A model generated the notes under the pieces. That model was given only the letters and a program-made list of their open reading frames with translations, searched no databases and was not told the DNA's origin. Positions 46,547 through 54,729 of a stretch of 64,000 nt of DNA are shown piece by piece (position 1 is the stretch's first letter; every line of letters begins with the position of its first letter). The DNA lies in NCBI GenBank assembly GCA_002215645.1, contig NGFI01000008.1, forward strand, positions 416,265 to 480,264. The letters run 5' to 3'. The position numbers and the translations under genes were made by a program. This DNA comes from Gemmatimonadetes bacterium 2013_60CM_65_52. Lineage in GTDB: Bacteria > Gemmatimonadota > Gemmatimonadetes > Gemmatimonadales > Gemmatimonadaceae.

Positions 46547-46999
46547 TCAGACTCCCTTTTCCTTCAGCAGATCGAGAAATTGCAGCGGCTCGGTGAGCGC
46601 GAGCAGGCGCTGCGGCACATCGGGCTCCTTCGAGAACTGCGCGATCTTGCCGAGCACCGGCAGGTATTGATTGGAGACCTCGAGGGGCGGCGCCACGATG
46701 AGAAAGAAGAAGTTGACGGGCTTTTCGTCGATGGCCTTGAAGTCCATTCCCTTCGACTTCCGGCCGAACGCCACCCGCAGCTTGTTCACCACCAGCGAAC
46801 GGCAGTGCGGGATGGCGATGCCGCGGCCGATGCCCGTGGACCCGAGATTCTCGCGGCGCTTCAGCATCTTGTAGAGCATGCCGTCGGACTTCTCGTCGAG
46901 CTTGAGGAGCCCGATGAGCTCCTTGAGGACGTCGTCCTTGGTCTCGCCGTCGAGCTCGAGCTTGATTGCGTCTTCGCTGAAGAACTCGCGCAGTTCCAT
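46547..46999 (-). CDS. ptsN: PTS EIIA-type protein (PtsN/fructose EIIA family)
   Basis: A 150-residue EIIA domain. The phosphorylatable His lies in GIGRGIAIPHCRS (about residue 66), followed by VAFGRKSKGMDFKAIDEKPVNFFFLIVAPP and the C-terminal LLALTEPLQFLDLLKEK. A stand-alone EIIA without sugar EIIB/EIIC neighbours usually has a regulatory role (nitrogen, potassium or stress). It is transcribed opposite to its neighbours from its own promoter, divergently from the cysteine leader. Confidence 0.88.
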   Translation of the reverse strand: MELREFFSEDAIKLELDGETKDDVLKELIGLLKLDEKSDGMLYKMLKRRENLGSTGIGRGIAIPHCRSLVVNKLRVAFGRKSKGMDFKAIDEKPVNFFFLIVAPPLEVSNQYLPVLGKIAQFSKEPDVPQRLLALTEPLQFLDLLKEKGV

Positions 47000-47064
47000 C
47001 TGGTCGGGTCCGGTGCCTGGAACACAAGGGCTCGGCTAACGCCGCCCCCGTGGTGGAACCGAGT

Positions 47065-47094
47065 AACGTATCGGCGGTTGACGCATGTTGTCAA
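47065..47094 (-). promoter_or_regulatory. probable ptsN promoter, embedded in an inverted repeat
   Basis: On the minus strand, TTGACA (47094-47089), 18 bases, TACGTT (47070-47065). The -35 region is the right arm of an inverted repeat (CGGCGGTTGAC 47072-47082 and GTCAAACGCCG 47090-47100, one mismatch, 7-base centre), so a regulator could bind here. Confidence 0.45.
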
Positions 47095-47127
47095 ACGCCG
47101 TCGTGCGTCCTGTCGTGGTGCATCCCA

Positions 47128-47156
47128 TTGACGGCTCCATGCCATCGCGCTAGTCT
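47128..47156 (+). promoter_or_regulatory. promoter of the cysteine leader and sulfur operon
   Basis: TTGACG (47128-47133), 17 bases, TAGTCT (47151-47156). The expected start at about 47163-47165 coincides with the ATG of the leader peptide, so translation would be leaderless. Confidence 0.55.
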
Positions 47157-47159
47157 CTC

Positions 47160-47174
47160 GGAGAATGATTCTCC
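47160..47174 (+). promoter_or_regulatory. perfect palindrome over the start site of the sulfur operon
   Basis: GGAGAAT-G-ATTCTCC, 7-bp perfect arms spanning the expected transcription start and the leader ATG (47165). Candidate operator for a cysteine/sulfate regulator, or a 5'-terminal hairpin covering the start codon. Confidence 0.45.
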
Positions 47175-47299
47175 CCTCCGTGAGCAACAACCACACGACT
47201 TTCGCCGCACCGGCTACTCCGGGGTGCGCCGCATCGCGTCCGCGCGCAGCGGCGTGTTGTTGCGCCGTGTGCCCTTCGGGCCCGAGCGGGAGATCCTGA
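47165..47299 (+). CDS. 44-residue poly-cysteine leader peptide (attenuator)
   Basis: A short frame from ATG 47165 to TGA 47297-47299. It contains five Cys in 44 residues, with three consecutive Cys codons TGT TGT TGC at 47255-47263 and another at 47270 (peptide AAACCCAVCPSG). The Cys codons lie in the loop of a small hairpin (GCGGCG 47249-47254 with CGCCGT 47263-47268). A GCCC/GGGC mini-hairpin (47271-47281) follows, then the 15-bp terminator, then the transporter and cysDNH genes. This is the layout of ribosome-stalling attenuators; poly-Cys leader peptides upstream of sulfur genes are known in mycobacteria. The peptide itself need not have a function. Too short for homology, so the call rests on composition, position and the structures. 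Confidence 0.65.
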   Translation: MILPSVSNNHTTFAAPATPGCAASRPRAAACCCAVCPSGPSGRS

Positions 47300-47335
47300 C
47301 GGCGACATAGGCCACGCATACACGCGTGAGCGATG

Positions 47336-47371
47336 AGCGGCCCGCGGGGAATCCTCCCCGCGGGCCGCTTT
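47336..47371 (+). terminator. perfect 15-bp terminator hairpin upstream of the sulfur operon
   Basis: AGCGGCCCGCGGGGA (47336-47350) pairs with TCCCCGCGGGCCGCT (47355-47369) around loop ATCC, followed by TTTGCATTTG (the stem ends in the first two bases of the T stretch). It begins 36 bases after the leader-peptide stop and ends 59 bases before the transporter start. An upstream CGGGCC (47277-47282) can pair with GGCCCG (47339-47344) of the left arm, a possible antiterminator. Confidence 0.8.
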
Positions 47372-47429
47372 GCATTTGCGCGCATGAACCTCACCCAGCC
47401 ATCGCACACGCGTACCCGAGCCACGCAAC

Positions 47430-48314
47430 ATGACCGTTCAAACCTGGATCCTCGGCGTGATCACCTTCCTCGCGTCCATCGTCAATGGAGCGCTTGGCTA
47501 TGGCTTCTCGTCGATCACGGTGCCGATCGCACTCCTCGTGGTGGTCAATCGGGTGCTCAACCCGGCGCTCGTCATGATCGAAGTGGTGCTCAACGCATAC
47601 GTCCTCTTCGTCAACCGTGGCTCGTTGGGACTCGTCTGGCGGCGCGCAGTGCCGGTGGTACTCGGCCTGGTGCCCGGCGTGGCAATCGGGACGGCGATCC
47701 TGACGCGCGTCGATCCGGCGTGGCTCAGACTGATCACCTTTGTCGTCCTGCTGCCGCTCATCCTCCTGCAAGCGGCCGGCTTTCGTCGGCCGATCCGAGC
47801 CGAGCGCGCTGTTGGTGCGGCGTTCGGCGTCGGGCTCGGCGTGCTGTACTCGATCACGACGATTTCGGGCCCGCCGCTGGCGATCTTCCTCAACAATCAG
47901 GGGTTCGCGAAGGTGGAGTTTCGCGCCGCGCTGGGTCTGATCCGTTTCGTCGAAGCGACGCTCACCTCCGGCGCCTATGCAACGCAGGGCCTCTTCAATG
48001 CGGAGAGCGCCTCGCTGCTCATCGGCATCATGCCGAGCATCCTCATCGGCGTGCCGATCGGCGTCTGGCTCATCCGCCACGTACGTGCCGAGGCGTTTCG
48101 GCGCATCTGCATGAGCTTCGACGCGGCCATCGTGGCATTCGCCACCTCGAAGCTGCTGCGCGATCTCCACATCGTGAACGGCGGCGAGGCGTATCTCCTT
48201 CTCGTGGGCGTGATGCTGTTCGACGCCGCGCTGCTCTACCGCTTCTTCAGGACTCCCTCACCGAGTGCTCCCGCATGTGCGCAACCGCAATCGCCGCTGA
48301 TTCAACCGGGCTGA
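47430..48314 (+). CDS. TauE/SafE-family sulfur-compound transporter
   Basis: A 294-residue membrane protein with about eight spans and the two internal repeats of the family: [30 protein letters not shown] at the N-terminus and [29 protein letters not shown] in the second half, with the conserved GYGF and SGPP motifs. TauE/SafE proteins move sulfite, sulfonates or related anions; with cysD following it is probably part of sulfate or sulfite handling, perhaps taking the place of an ABC sulfate importer. It lies downstream of the leader-peptide attenuator. Its 3' end overlaps cysD by 40 bases. Confidence 0.85.
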   Translation: MTVQTWILGVITFLASIVNGALGYGFSSITVPIALLVVVNRVLNPALVMIEVVLNAYVLFVNRGSLGLVWRRAVPVVLGLVPGVAIGTAILTRVDPAWLRLITFVVLLPLILLQAAGFRRPIRAERAVGAAFGVGLGVLYSITTISGPPLAIFLNNQGFAKVEFRAALGLIRFVEATLTSGAYATQGLFNAESASLLIGIMPSILIGVPIGVWLIRHVRAEAFRRICMSFDAAIVAFATSKLLRDLHIVNGGEAYLLLVGVMLFDAALLYRFFRTPSPSAPACAQPQSPLIQPG

Positions 48315-49225
48315 CCGACATCGTCGCTCCGCTCGAGCACCTGCGCGTGCTGGAGGCGGAGAGCATCCAGATTCTGCGCGAGGTCGTCGCCGAATTCGAG
48401 CGGCCGGTGATGCTGTATTCCATTGGCAAGGATTCGTCCGTGCTGCTCCGGCTCGCGCAGAAGGCGTTTCATCCGGGCCCGATTCCGTTTCCGCTGTTGC
48501 ACGTGGACACGACGTACAAGTTCCGCGAGATGATCGAGTTCCGCGACTGGTACGCGGCTGAGGTCGGCGTTCGGCTCATCGTGCACACCAACACCGACGC
48601 GATCGACGCCGGCGCGCAGCCGTTCGCGCTGGGGACGCAGCGCTGCTGTGGATTGCTCAAGACGAAAGCGTTGCTCGACGCCTTGGCCGCGGAACGTTTC
48701 GACGCCGCGTTTGGCGGTGCACGGCGCGACGAAGAGCGCTCGCGCGCCAAGGAGCGCGTCTTCTCGCTGCGCGACGCACACGGCCAGTGGGATCCCAAGC
48801 GTCAGCGTCCGGAGCCGTGGAATCTGCTCAACAGCCGCCTCGGACCGGGACAGAGCGTACGCGTCTTCCCCCTCTCGAACTGGACGGAGCTCGATGTGTG
48901 GCAGTACATCGATGCCGAGCAGATTCCGATCGTGCCGTTGTACTTCGCGAAGGAGCGCGAGGTGCTGGTGCGCGGCAATACGCTCACCGTGGTCGAGCAC
49001 CCGTTCGTGCCAGTGCTTCCGGACGAGCGCCTGGAGCGCGTGCGCTGTCGCATGCGGTCGCTCGGCTGCTCTCCATGCACCGGCGCGATCCGCTCCGATG
49101 CCGATACCGTGCCCAGGATCATCGCCGAGCTGATCGCGACGCGCCAATCCGAGCGGCAGCTTCGCGTGATCGATCACGACCAGGACAGCTCGATGGAGCT
49201 CAAGAAGCGCGAGGGTTACTTCTGA
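48275..49225 (+). CDS. cysD: sulfate adenylyltransferase subunit 2
   Basis: A 316-residue PP-loop ATPase that adenylates sulfate to APS with CysN. Signatures: [23 protein letters not shown] near 45, [18 protein letters not shown] near 75, [17 protein letters not shown] near 148, [15 protein letters not shown] near 195, and the C-terminal [16 protein letters not shown] and [14 protein letters not shown] 48275 is in the transporter gene, giving a 40-base overlap; the N-terminus before the conserved [18 protein letters not shown] is only about 17 residues. TGATG overlap with cysN. Confidence 0.93.
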   Translation: MCATAIAADSTGLTDIVAPLEHLRVLEAESIQILREVVAEFERPVMLYSIGKDSSVLLRLAQKAFHPGPIPFPLLHVDTTYKFREMIEFRDWYAAEVGVRLIVHTNTDAIDAGAQPFALGTQRCCGLLKTKALLDALAAERFDAAFGGARRDEERSRAKERVFSLRDAHGQWDPKRQRPEPWNLLNSRLGPGQSVRVFPLSNWTELDVWQYIDAEQIPIVPLYFAKEREVLVRGNTLTVVEHPFVPVLPDERLERVRCRMRSLGCSPCTGAIRSDADTVPRIIAELIATRQSERQLRVIDHDQDSSMELKKREGYF

Positions 49226-50532
49226 TGGCGGCCGGCGGTTTGCTGCGCATCTGCACGGCAGGAAGCGTCGATGACGGGAAGAGTACGCTCATCGGCCGAC
49301 TGCTGTACGATTCGCGCGGCGTATACGAGGACCAGGTGCATTCGGTCCGCGAGGCCTCGCGGCATCGCGGCGCCGGGCCGATCGACTTCTCGCTCTTCAC
49401 CGATGGGCTGAAGGCGGAACGCGAGCAGGGCATCACGATCGACGTAGCCTACCGCTATTTCGCCACGGCGAAACGCAAGTTCATCCTCGCCGACACGCCG
49501 GGTCACGAGCAGTACACGCGCAACATGGCGACCGGTGCATCCACGGCCGACGTCGCCATCCTGCTCGTGGACGCGCGCAATGGCGTACGTCCACAGTCGC
49601 GTCGCCATGCGGAGATCGCGCGACTGCTCGGAATATCGGAGTTCGTGCTGGCGATCAACAAAATGGATCTCGTCGATTTCGATCGCGAAGTCTCCGATGC
49701 GATCGTCGCCGACTTTGGGGCGCTGCTGAATGGCGCACACACGCACGTCGTGCCGATCAGCGCGCTGCATGGCGACAACGTCATCGGCCCGAGCGATCGG
49801 ATGCCCTGGTACGGTGGTCCCGGGCTGCTCGGCTATCTCGAGGAGCTTGAGATCAATCGCGATCCGGCGGAGGGCGCGTTCCGCTATCCCGTCCAGCTGG
49901 TACTGCGCCCAAGCGACGGATTTCGCGGCTACGCGGGACGAATTCTCTCCGGTTCGATCAATGCCGGCGACGCCGTGACCATCTGGCCGAGCGGGCGCAC
50001 GACGGTGGTCAACCGGATCGTCACACGCGATCGTGACCTCGACACGGCGCGCGCCCCCATGTCGGTCGTCCTGACGCTGGAGGACCACATCGACCTCAGT
50101 CGCGGCGACATGATCACGGTGGGTGCTCCGCAGCTCGGTCGGCGCCTCGACGCGGAAATTGTCTGGATGGACGAGCGCGCCCTGGACCCTGCTCGGCTGT
50201 ATCTCCTCAAGCACACGACGCGCACGGTTACGGCCGAGCTGGACTGCGCGCTCACGCTCAATCAGATCGGCTCCGTGGGCGTGACCACATCACAGCCGTT
50301 GATCTTCGATCCATATGCGGACAATCGCGCCACGGGGAGCTTCCTGCTCATCGATCCGGACTCCAATTTCACGGCGGGTGCGGGCATGATCACACGCGGC
50401 GCGGACGCATATGGTGCCTCGCCAGTACGGCGCGATGCTGCCGAACGACTCGCCGCGCTGGCGCGTGCTGCATCGAGTGACGAAGCGGCGATCGACGCCG
50501 TTCGCGCCACATTGGCCGAGTTGCTGCGATGA
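49225..50532 (+). CDS. cysN: sulfate adenylyltransferase subunit 1 (GTPase), no APS kinase domain
   Basis: A 435-residue EF-Tu-like GTPase that drives APS formation by CysD. GTP motifs: GSVDDGKSTLIGRLLYDS near 14, GITIDVAYRYF, DTPGHEQYTRNMATGAS near 92, and NKMDLVDFD near 148; beta-barrel domains from about 220 with GFRGYAGRILSGSI and the EF-Tu-like C-terminal barrel to 435. It ends without the C-terminal APS kinase of CysNC fusions, matching an APS-reducing CysH next door. ATGA overlap with cysH. Confidence 0.93.
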   Translation: MAAGGLLRICTAGSVDDGKSTLIGRLLYDSRGVYEDQVHSVREASRHRGAGPIDFSLFTDGLKAEREQGITIDVAYRYFATAKRKFILADTPGHEQYTRNMATGASTADVAILLVDARNGVRPQSRRHAEIARLLGISEFVLAINKMDLVDFDREVSDAIVADFGALLNGAHTHVVPISALHGDNVIGPSDRMPWYGGPGLLGYLEELEINRDPAEGAFRYPVQLVLRPSDGFRGYAGRILSGSINAGDAVTIWPSGRTTVVNRIVTRDRDLDTARAPMSVVLTLEDHIDLSRGDMITVGAPQLGRRLDAEIVWMDERALDPARLYLLKHTTRTVTAELDCALTLNQIGSVGVTTSQPLIFDPYADNRATGSFLLIDPDSNFTAGAGMITRGADAYGASPVRRDAAERLAALARAASSDEAAIDAVRATLAELLR

Positions 50533-51164
50533 CGGCGGCGAACGCGCTGATCGCGAGCGAGCTGGCAGCTGCCGAGCGGCCGTGCGTGACCTCGAGCTTT
50601 CAGGCGGAGTGTGTCGTGCTCGTAGACATGCTTCGGCAGCTGCGGCCGGACATTCCCGTCCTGTTTCTCGACACGGTGCACCACTTTGTGGAGACGTACG
50701 AATACCGCGACAGAATCGCTCGCGAATGGAACCTGAATCTCGTGAATCTGCGCGCGGCCGAGCCCGCGCCGGGCCAATGGCGCGAGAGTACGCACGACTG
50801 CTGCGCCCGCCACAAGGTGGAACCGCTCTTTGCCGCACTCGCGCAGTATGACGTCTGGTTCACCGCGTTACGGCGCGACCAGTCACCGTCGCGCGCGAAC
50901 CTCGCGGAGACGGACGCGTTTCGGCTGCCGAGCGGAGCGACGCTGCGAAAGGTGAGCCCTCTCGCGGCGTGGACGATGGAGGACGTCGGCACCTACGCAC
51001 ACGTGCACGACATTCCCCTCCTGCCGCTCTACGCGCGGGGATACACGAGCATCGGCTGTGAGCCGTGCACGCTGCCGCCTCCCGATCCGTCGAATCCCCG
51101 GTCGGGACGGTGGCTGGGCCAGAAGCTCGAATGCGGGATTCATCTTTCGCCGCCGGAATCGTAG
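50529..51164 (+). CDS. cysH: adenylylsulfate (APS) reductase, 4Fe-4S type
   Basis: A 211-residue PP-loop reductase forming sulfite from APS with thioredoxin. SSFQAECVVLVDMLRQ, VLFLDTVHHFVETYEYRD near 45-62. The four iron-sulfur Cys are present as THDCCARHKVEPL near 95 and SIGCEPCT near 178, and the catalytic Cys lies in LECGIHLS at the C-terminus. The double CC...CxxC set marks the APS-specific type, so no PAPS is needed. Residues at the start are somewhat short (about 25 fewer than usual), and an upstream start would run into cysN. Confidence 0.92.
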   Translation: MTAANALIASELAAAERPCVTSSFQAECVVLVDMLRQLRPDIPVLFLDTVHHFVETYEYRDRIAREWNLNLVNLRAAEPAPGQWRESTHDCCARHKVEPLFAALAQYDVWFTALRRDQSPSRANLAETDAFRLPSGATLRKVSPLAAWTMEDVGTYAHVHDIPLLPLYARGYTSIGCEPCTLPPPDPSNPRSGRWLGQKLECGIHLSPPES

Positions 51165-51173
51165 CTTTCAGGG

Positions 51174-52220
51174 ATGAAGTTCCCGTTCCCGGTGAGCGCC
51201 GATGTTCCGCTCTATCTCGCGCCCATGGCCGGCGTGTCGGAATCGCCGTTCCGGCAGCTCTGCCGCGAGCACGGGGCGGACGTCGTCGTCACGGAATTCC
51301 TGTCCGCCGAAGGCATCCGGCGCGAGAACGAGGCGACCCTTCACAAGATCGCGTTCGGACCCGAGGAGCGGCCGATCGGCGTGCAGATCTTCGGCGCCGA
51401 TCCCATCGCGATGGGCGAGGCGGCGCGCTTCGTCTCCGACGTGTTCCAGCCGGAATTCATCGACATCAACTTCGGCTGCCCGGTAAAGAAGGTCGTTCGC
51501 CGAAACGGCGGATCGGGCTGCCTGCGCGACCTCGATCTCGTGCAGCAGGTGATTGGCGCGGTGGTCGCGGCCACGTCGCTGCCCGTGACGTGCAAGATCC
51601 GCAGTGGCTGGAACGAGGAGATGCGCGATCCGGTGTCCATCGCGCTGCGCTGCCAGGACGCCGGCGTGCGCGCAATCGCACTGCATCCGCGCACGCGCAC
51701 GCAGATGTACACCGGCAGCGCGCGTTGGGAGGAAATCGCCGCGGTGGTCCAGGCGCTCGACATTCCGGTCATCGGCAACGGCGACATCCGCACCGCCGAA
51801 GACGCAGTGCGAATGCACGCGCAGACGAAGTGCGCCGCCGTCATGATCGCGCGCGGCTCATACGGGCAGCCGTGGATCTTCGATCAGGTGAAGGACCTGC
51901 TCGCGGGCCGCACGAAGCGGCCGGCGCCGAGCGTGCCCGAGCGGTTTGCGATCGCGCTTGCGCATGCGCGCAAGGTGATGGCGTACGAGAACGACCCGCG
52001 CGGTGCCGCCATCGAATTCCGCAAGCACCTCGGCTGGTATTCCAAGGGGCTGCACGGCGGTGCGGAGCTTCGCAAGCGACTCTACGCCGTGACGTCGTTC
52101 GGAGAAGTCGAAGGCATCTTCGCCGACTACCTCGCAAACGCCGAGCGGTACGGCAACGCGCATCTCCTCGACGATGGCGAGGAAGCGACGGGCGCCATGG
52201 TGGAGGCAGACGCCGCATGA
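51174..52220 (+). CDS. dus: tRNA-dihydrouridine synthase
   Basis: A 348-residue FMN-dependent enzyme reducing uridines in tRNA D-loops. YLAPMAGVSESPFRQLCREHGAD, GVQIFGADPIAMGEAAR, FIDINFGCPVKKVVRRNGGSG with the catalytic Cys near residue 101, PVTCKIRSGWNE near 140, RAIALHPRTRTQMYTG near 165, VIGNGDIRTAEDA near 200 and VMIARGSYGQPWIF near 223. It is DusB-like in these motifs. It starts 9 bases after cysH and overlaps larB by ATGA. Confidence 0.92.
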   Translation: MKFPFPVSADVPLYLAPMAGVSESPFRQLCREHGADVVVTEFLSAEGIRRENEATLHKIAFGPEERPIGVQIFGADPIAMGEAARFVSDVFQPEFIDINFGCPVKKVVRRNGGSGCLRDLDLVQQVIGAVVAATSLPVTCKIRSGWNEEMRDPVSIALRCQDAGVRAIALHPRTRTQMYTGSARWEEIAAVVQALDIPVIGNGDIRTAEDAVRMHAQTKCAAVMIARGSYGQPWIFDQVKDLLAGRTKRPAPSVPERFAIALAHARKVMAYENDPRGAAIEFRKHLGWYSKGLHGGAELRKRLYAVTSFGEVEGIFADYLANAERYGNAHLLDDGEEATGAMVEADAA

Positions 52221-52966
52221 GACGCGAGCGGGTGCGCGAACTGCTCACCCGCGTAGCCGGAGGGTCGCTGCCCATCGAAGGCGCGCTCGACGCCCTGGCC
52301 GCGGACCCCGTCGAGTCGCTCGACTTCGCGAGCATCGATCACCATCGCGCGCTGCGGCAGGGCTATCCGGAAGTCGTCTATGGTGGCGGCAAGACGGTGG
52401 AACAAGTGGTCACCATCGCGACGAAGATCGCGGAGCGAAGCGACGGCGTGCTCGTGACTCGGGTTGCGACCGAAGCCGTCGATCCCCTGCGCGCAGCGTT
52501 GCCGAGTGGCGAGTACAACGACACAGCGAGAACGTTGCTCGTGCGGCCGCGCACGCCCGTGGAGCTCACCACCGAGGCGGTGCTCGTCATCACGGCGGGC
52601 ACCAGCGATCTTCCCGTCGCCGAAGAGGCCGCCGTGTGCGCGGATGCGATGGCGTGCCGCGTCGAGCGGCTCACGGACGTCGGCGTCGCCGGAATCCACC
52701 GCCTCCTCGCTCGGCGCGACGTCATCGACGCGGCGGGCGTGATCATCGTGGTGGCCGGGATGGATGGCGCGCTGGCGTCCGTCGTCGGCGGACTGGCGCG
52801 TGCCCCCGTGATCGCCGTGCCGACGAGCGTGGGCTACGGCGCGTCGTTCGGCGGCATCGCACCGCTGTTGACGATGCTCAACAGTTGCGCGGCTGGCGTG
52901 ACGGTCGTAAACATCGACAACGGCTTCGGCGCGGCGGCCGCGGCCGCGCGCATCCTGCGCCACTAG
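52217..52966 (+). CDS. larB: nickel pincer cofactor biosynthesis protein LarB
   Basis: A 249-residue protein of the AIR-carboxylase-like LarB family, which carboxylates and hydrolyses nicotinic acid adenine dinucleotide to the first precursor of the nickel-pincer nucleotide. The N-terminal part is helical (VRELLTRVAGGSLPIEGALDAL), followed by LDFASIDHHRALRQGYPEVVYGGGKT, then the PurE-like core with VITAGTSDLPVAEEAAVCADAMAC, GVAGIHRLL, VVAGMDGALASVVGGLARAPVIAVPTSVGYG split around residue 185, and GIAPLLTMLNSCAAGVTVVNIDNGFGAA at the C-terminus. LarC, LarE and a lactate racemase are not in the window. Confidence 0.9.
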   Translation: MRRERVRELLTRVAGGSLPIEGALDALAADPVESLDFASIDHHRALRQGYPEVVYGGGKTVEQVVTIATKIAERSDGVLVTRVATEAVDPLRAALPSGEYNDTARTLLVRPRTPVELTTEAVLVITAGTSDLPVAEEAAVCADAMACRVERLTDVGVAGIHRLLARRDVIDAAGVIIVVAGMDGALASVVGGLARAPVIAVPTSVGYGASFGGIAPLLTMLNSCAAGVTVVNIDNGFGAAAAAARILRH

Positions 52967-53000
52967 CGCGCCGCCCTCCGGATCCGCAGCACCGTCCATC

Positions 53001-54644
53001 ATGTTGCTCGCCGCGGCCATCATCCTCGCTGTGTCGGCCATCGGGGCCGCGGCCTACGCGCTGCGCATGGCGCGTCGCTCGGGGCGCGATCTGGCGCTGG
53101 CTCATGCGCGGCTCGCACGAATGGACGCGACTCTTCCATCCACCGACGACGATGTGGTGGTCGGAGCGGAGGCGCTGCGTCGCGACGTTCGCGTGTCGTT
53201 CGAGGCGCGGGAGGTCGCGCAGGACCGCACGATGCTGGCGTCGCTACTCATGGACTTCCGCGACGTCACGGGCGCGGAAGAGGCCATCTTCTGGCGGTGG
53301 AAGCCCGACCGGGACGCCCTGGCGCCCGCCGTCTGGTCGAGCGACGGTGAGCGCCCGACGCACTTCGACGTGGCCGAGTGGGGGCCGCTGGTGCAGTGGT
53401 CCGCGGAGACCGGCGTCGTCCAGACCGTCGGGAAGGACGACCTCGTCCACGTCGCCGCCGCATGCGTCCGGCAGGACGACGAGCTCCTCGGCGTCTTGAG
53501 CATGACGCACGCCGGGGGACTCGGGCTGGCGCGTGCGTCGCTCAAGGAATGGATGCCGAGGCTCGCGTCGCAGCTCGCGACCTTTCACGAGCTCCTCGGA
53601 GTGCGACGCAGGTACGGGCGTCACATGCGTCACAGTCAGGCGCTGTTGAATGCCGTGCAGCGGCTTCAGGGTGACCGGAGCGGAGAGGGGCTGGCACGTG
53701 CCCTGTGCGAGACGTCGCTCGAGGTGTCAGGGGCGCGCGGCGCGGTGCTCGTGCGGTGGGATCCCGACAGCGACACCGGGGAATTGCACTACAGCACCGA
53801 GGGCACTGGCCTCCGCGTCCCCGTGAGTCTCGACGGCGGCAGCGTCGTCGCCGACGTGTGCCGGTCGGGGCGACTGCACGTGCTCGAGGATGCCCGGGGC
53901 GCCGCGTCGGCGCAGGCTCTCTACGGAACTGCTCGCGTGCAGCGCGAGCCCGGCTCCGTTGCCATCATCCCGCTCACGAAGGAGGGCAGGACCCTTGGCG
54001 CGCTCGTGCTGGAGGCGGACGAGCCCGGCGCGCTCACGTTGGAGGACACGCGTCCCCTCACGGTGCTCGGCGCGGTCGTGGCCGGCTCCCTCGAGATGGC
54101 GTGGCAGTTCGCGGAGGTGGACCGCCGGGCGAGGACCGATGCGTTGACGGGGCTGTGGAACCGTATGCACTTCGGGGAGCAGCTCGCGCGGTCGCTGGCG
54201 GAGGCCGACCGCTACGGGCATCCGGTGTCGCTCGTCCTGCTCGACATCGATCACTTCAAGAAGGTGAACGACACCTGGGGCCATGAGGCGGGCGACGCGG
54301 TGCTTCGGAGCGTTGCGCGGACGATTCAGGAGGGGTTACGGGCGGTGGACGTCTGCGTCCGCTATGGGGGCGAGGAGATCGCGCTCCTGTTGTCGCAGAC
54401 CGATAGTGCGCATGCTGTGGAGGTGGCGGAGCGTCTCAGGACGCGCATTTCGTCGACCCTGGTGCGGCATGGTCCGTCGGAGATCGTCGTGACGGCGTCG
54501 TTCGGTGTGGCGACGTATCCGGAGACGGTGAAGGTGCGGGATCAGCTTTTTCCGGCGGCGGACAAGGCGTTGTACATTGCCAAGCACGACGGTAGAAACT
54601 GTGTGAGAGCAAAGCCGGTATCGAAAGGCAGGGCAACGGGTTGA
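53001..54644 (+). CDS. membrane-anchored GAF-GAF diguanylate cyclase
   Basis: A 547-residue protein with an N-terminal membrane helix (LLAAAIILAVSAIGAAAYALRM), two GAF-like sensor domains (about 70-200 and 215-365) and a C-terminal GGDEF domain (about 375-540) with TDALTGLWNRMHFGEQL, LVLLDIDHFKKVNDTWGHEAGD and the active-site loop GGEEI at 456-460. The last residue of the loop is Ile where Phe is usual; the metal and GTP residues are kept, so activity is likely but not certain. An inhibitory I-site RxxD (RAVD) sits five residues before the loop. Ligands of the GAF domains are unknown. Confidence 0.88.
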   Translation: MLLAAAIILAVSAIGAAAYALRMARRSGRDLALAHARLARMDATLPSTDDDVVVGAEALRRDVRVSFEAREVAQDRTMLASLLMDFRDVTGAEEAIFWRWKPDRDALAPAVWSSDGERPTHFDVAEWGPLVQWSAETGVVQTVGKDDLVHVAAACVRQDDELLGVLSMTHAGGLGLARASLKEWMPRLASQLATFHELLGVRRRYGRHMRHSQALLNAVQRLQGDRSGEGLARALCETSLEVSGARGAVLVRWDPDSDTGELHYSTEGTGLRVPVSLDGGSVVADVCRSGRLHVLEDARGAASAQALYGTARVQREPGSVAIIPLTKEGRTLGALVLEADEPGALTLEDTRPLTVLGAVVAGSLEMAWQFAEVDRRARTDALTGLWNRMHFGEQLARSLAEADRYGHPVSLVLLDIDHFKKVNDTWGHEAGDAVLRSVARTIQEGLRAVDVCVRYGGEEIALLLSQTDSAHAVEVAERLRTRISSTLVRHGPSEIVVTASFGVATYPETVKVRDQLFPAADKALYIAKHDGRNCVRAKPVSKGRATG

Positions 54645-54682
54645 ACTGCCATATGTGAAGTGTTTTGTTGTTGGGGCGGGGC

Positions 54683-54711
54683 TTGTTTTGGGGTGGGTGT
54701 GGTGCTAGTTT
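54683..54711 (+). promoter_or_regulatory. probable ssrA promoter in a G/T-rich stretch
   Basis: TTGTTT (54683-54688), 17 bases, TAGTTT (54706-54711), 19 bases before the mature tmRNA 5' end. The preceding 70 bases are strikingly G/T rich on this strand. Confidence 0.45.
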
Positions 54712-54729
54712 TACGAGTTGGTTTTTGCA

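Noticed and set aside
47050..47310. 86-codon + frame overlapping the cysteine leader in another phase
   Set aside because: It begins upstream of the predicted transcription start and crosses the ptsN promoter; the leaderless 44-codon frame fits promoter, Cys codons and terminator better.
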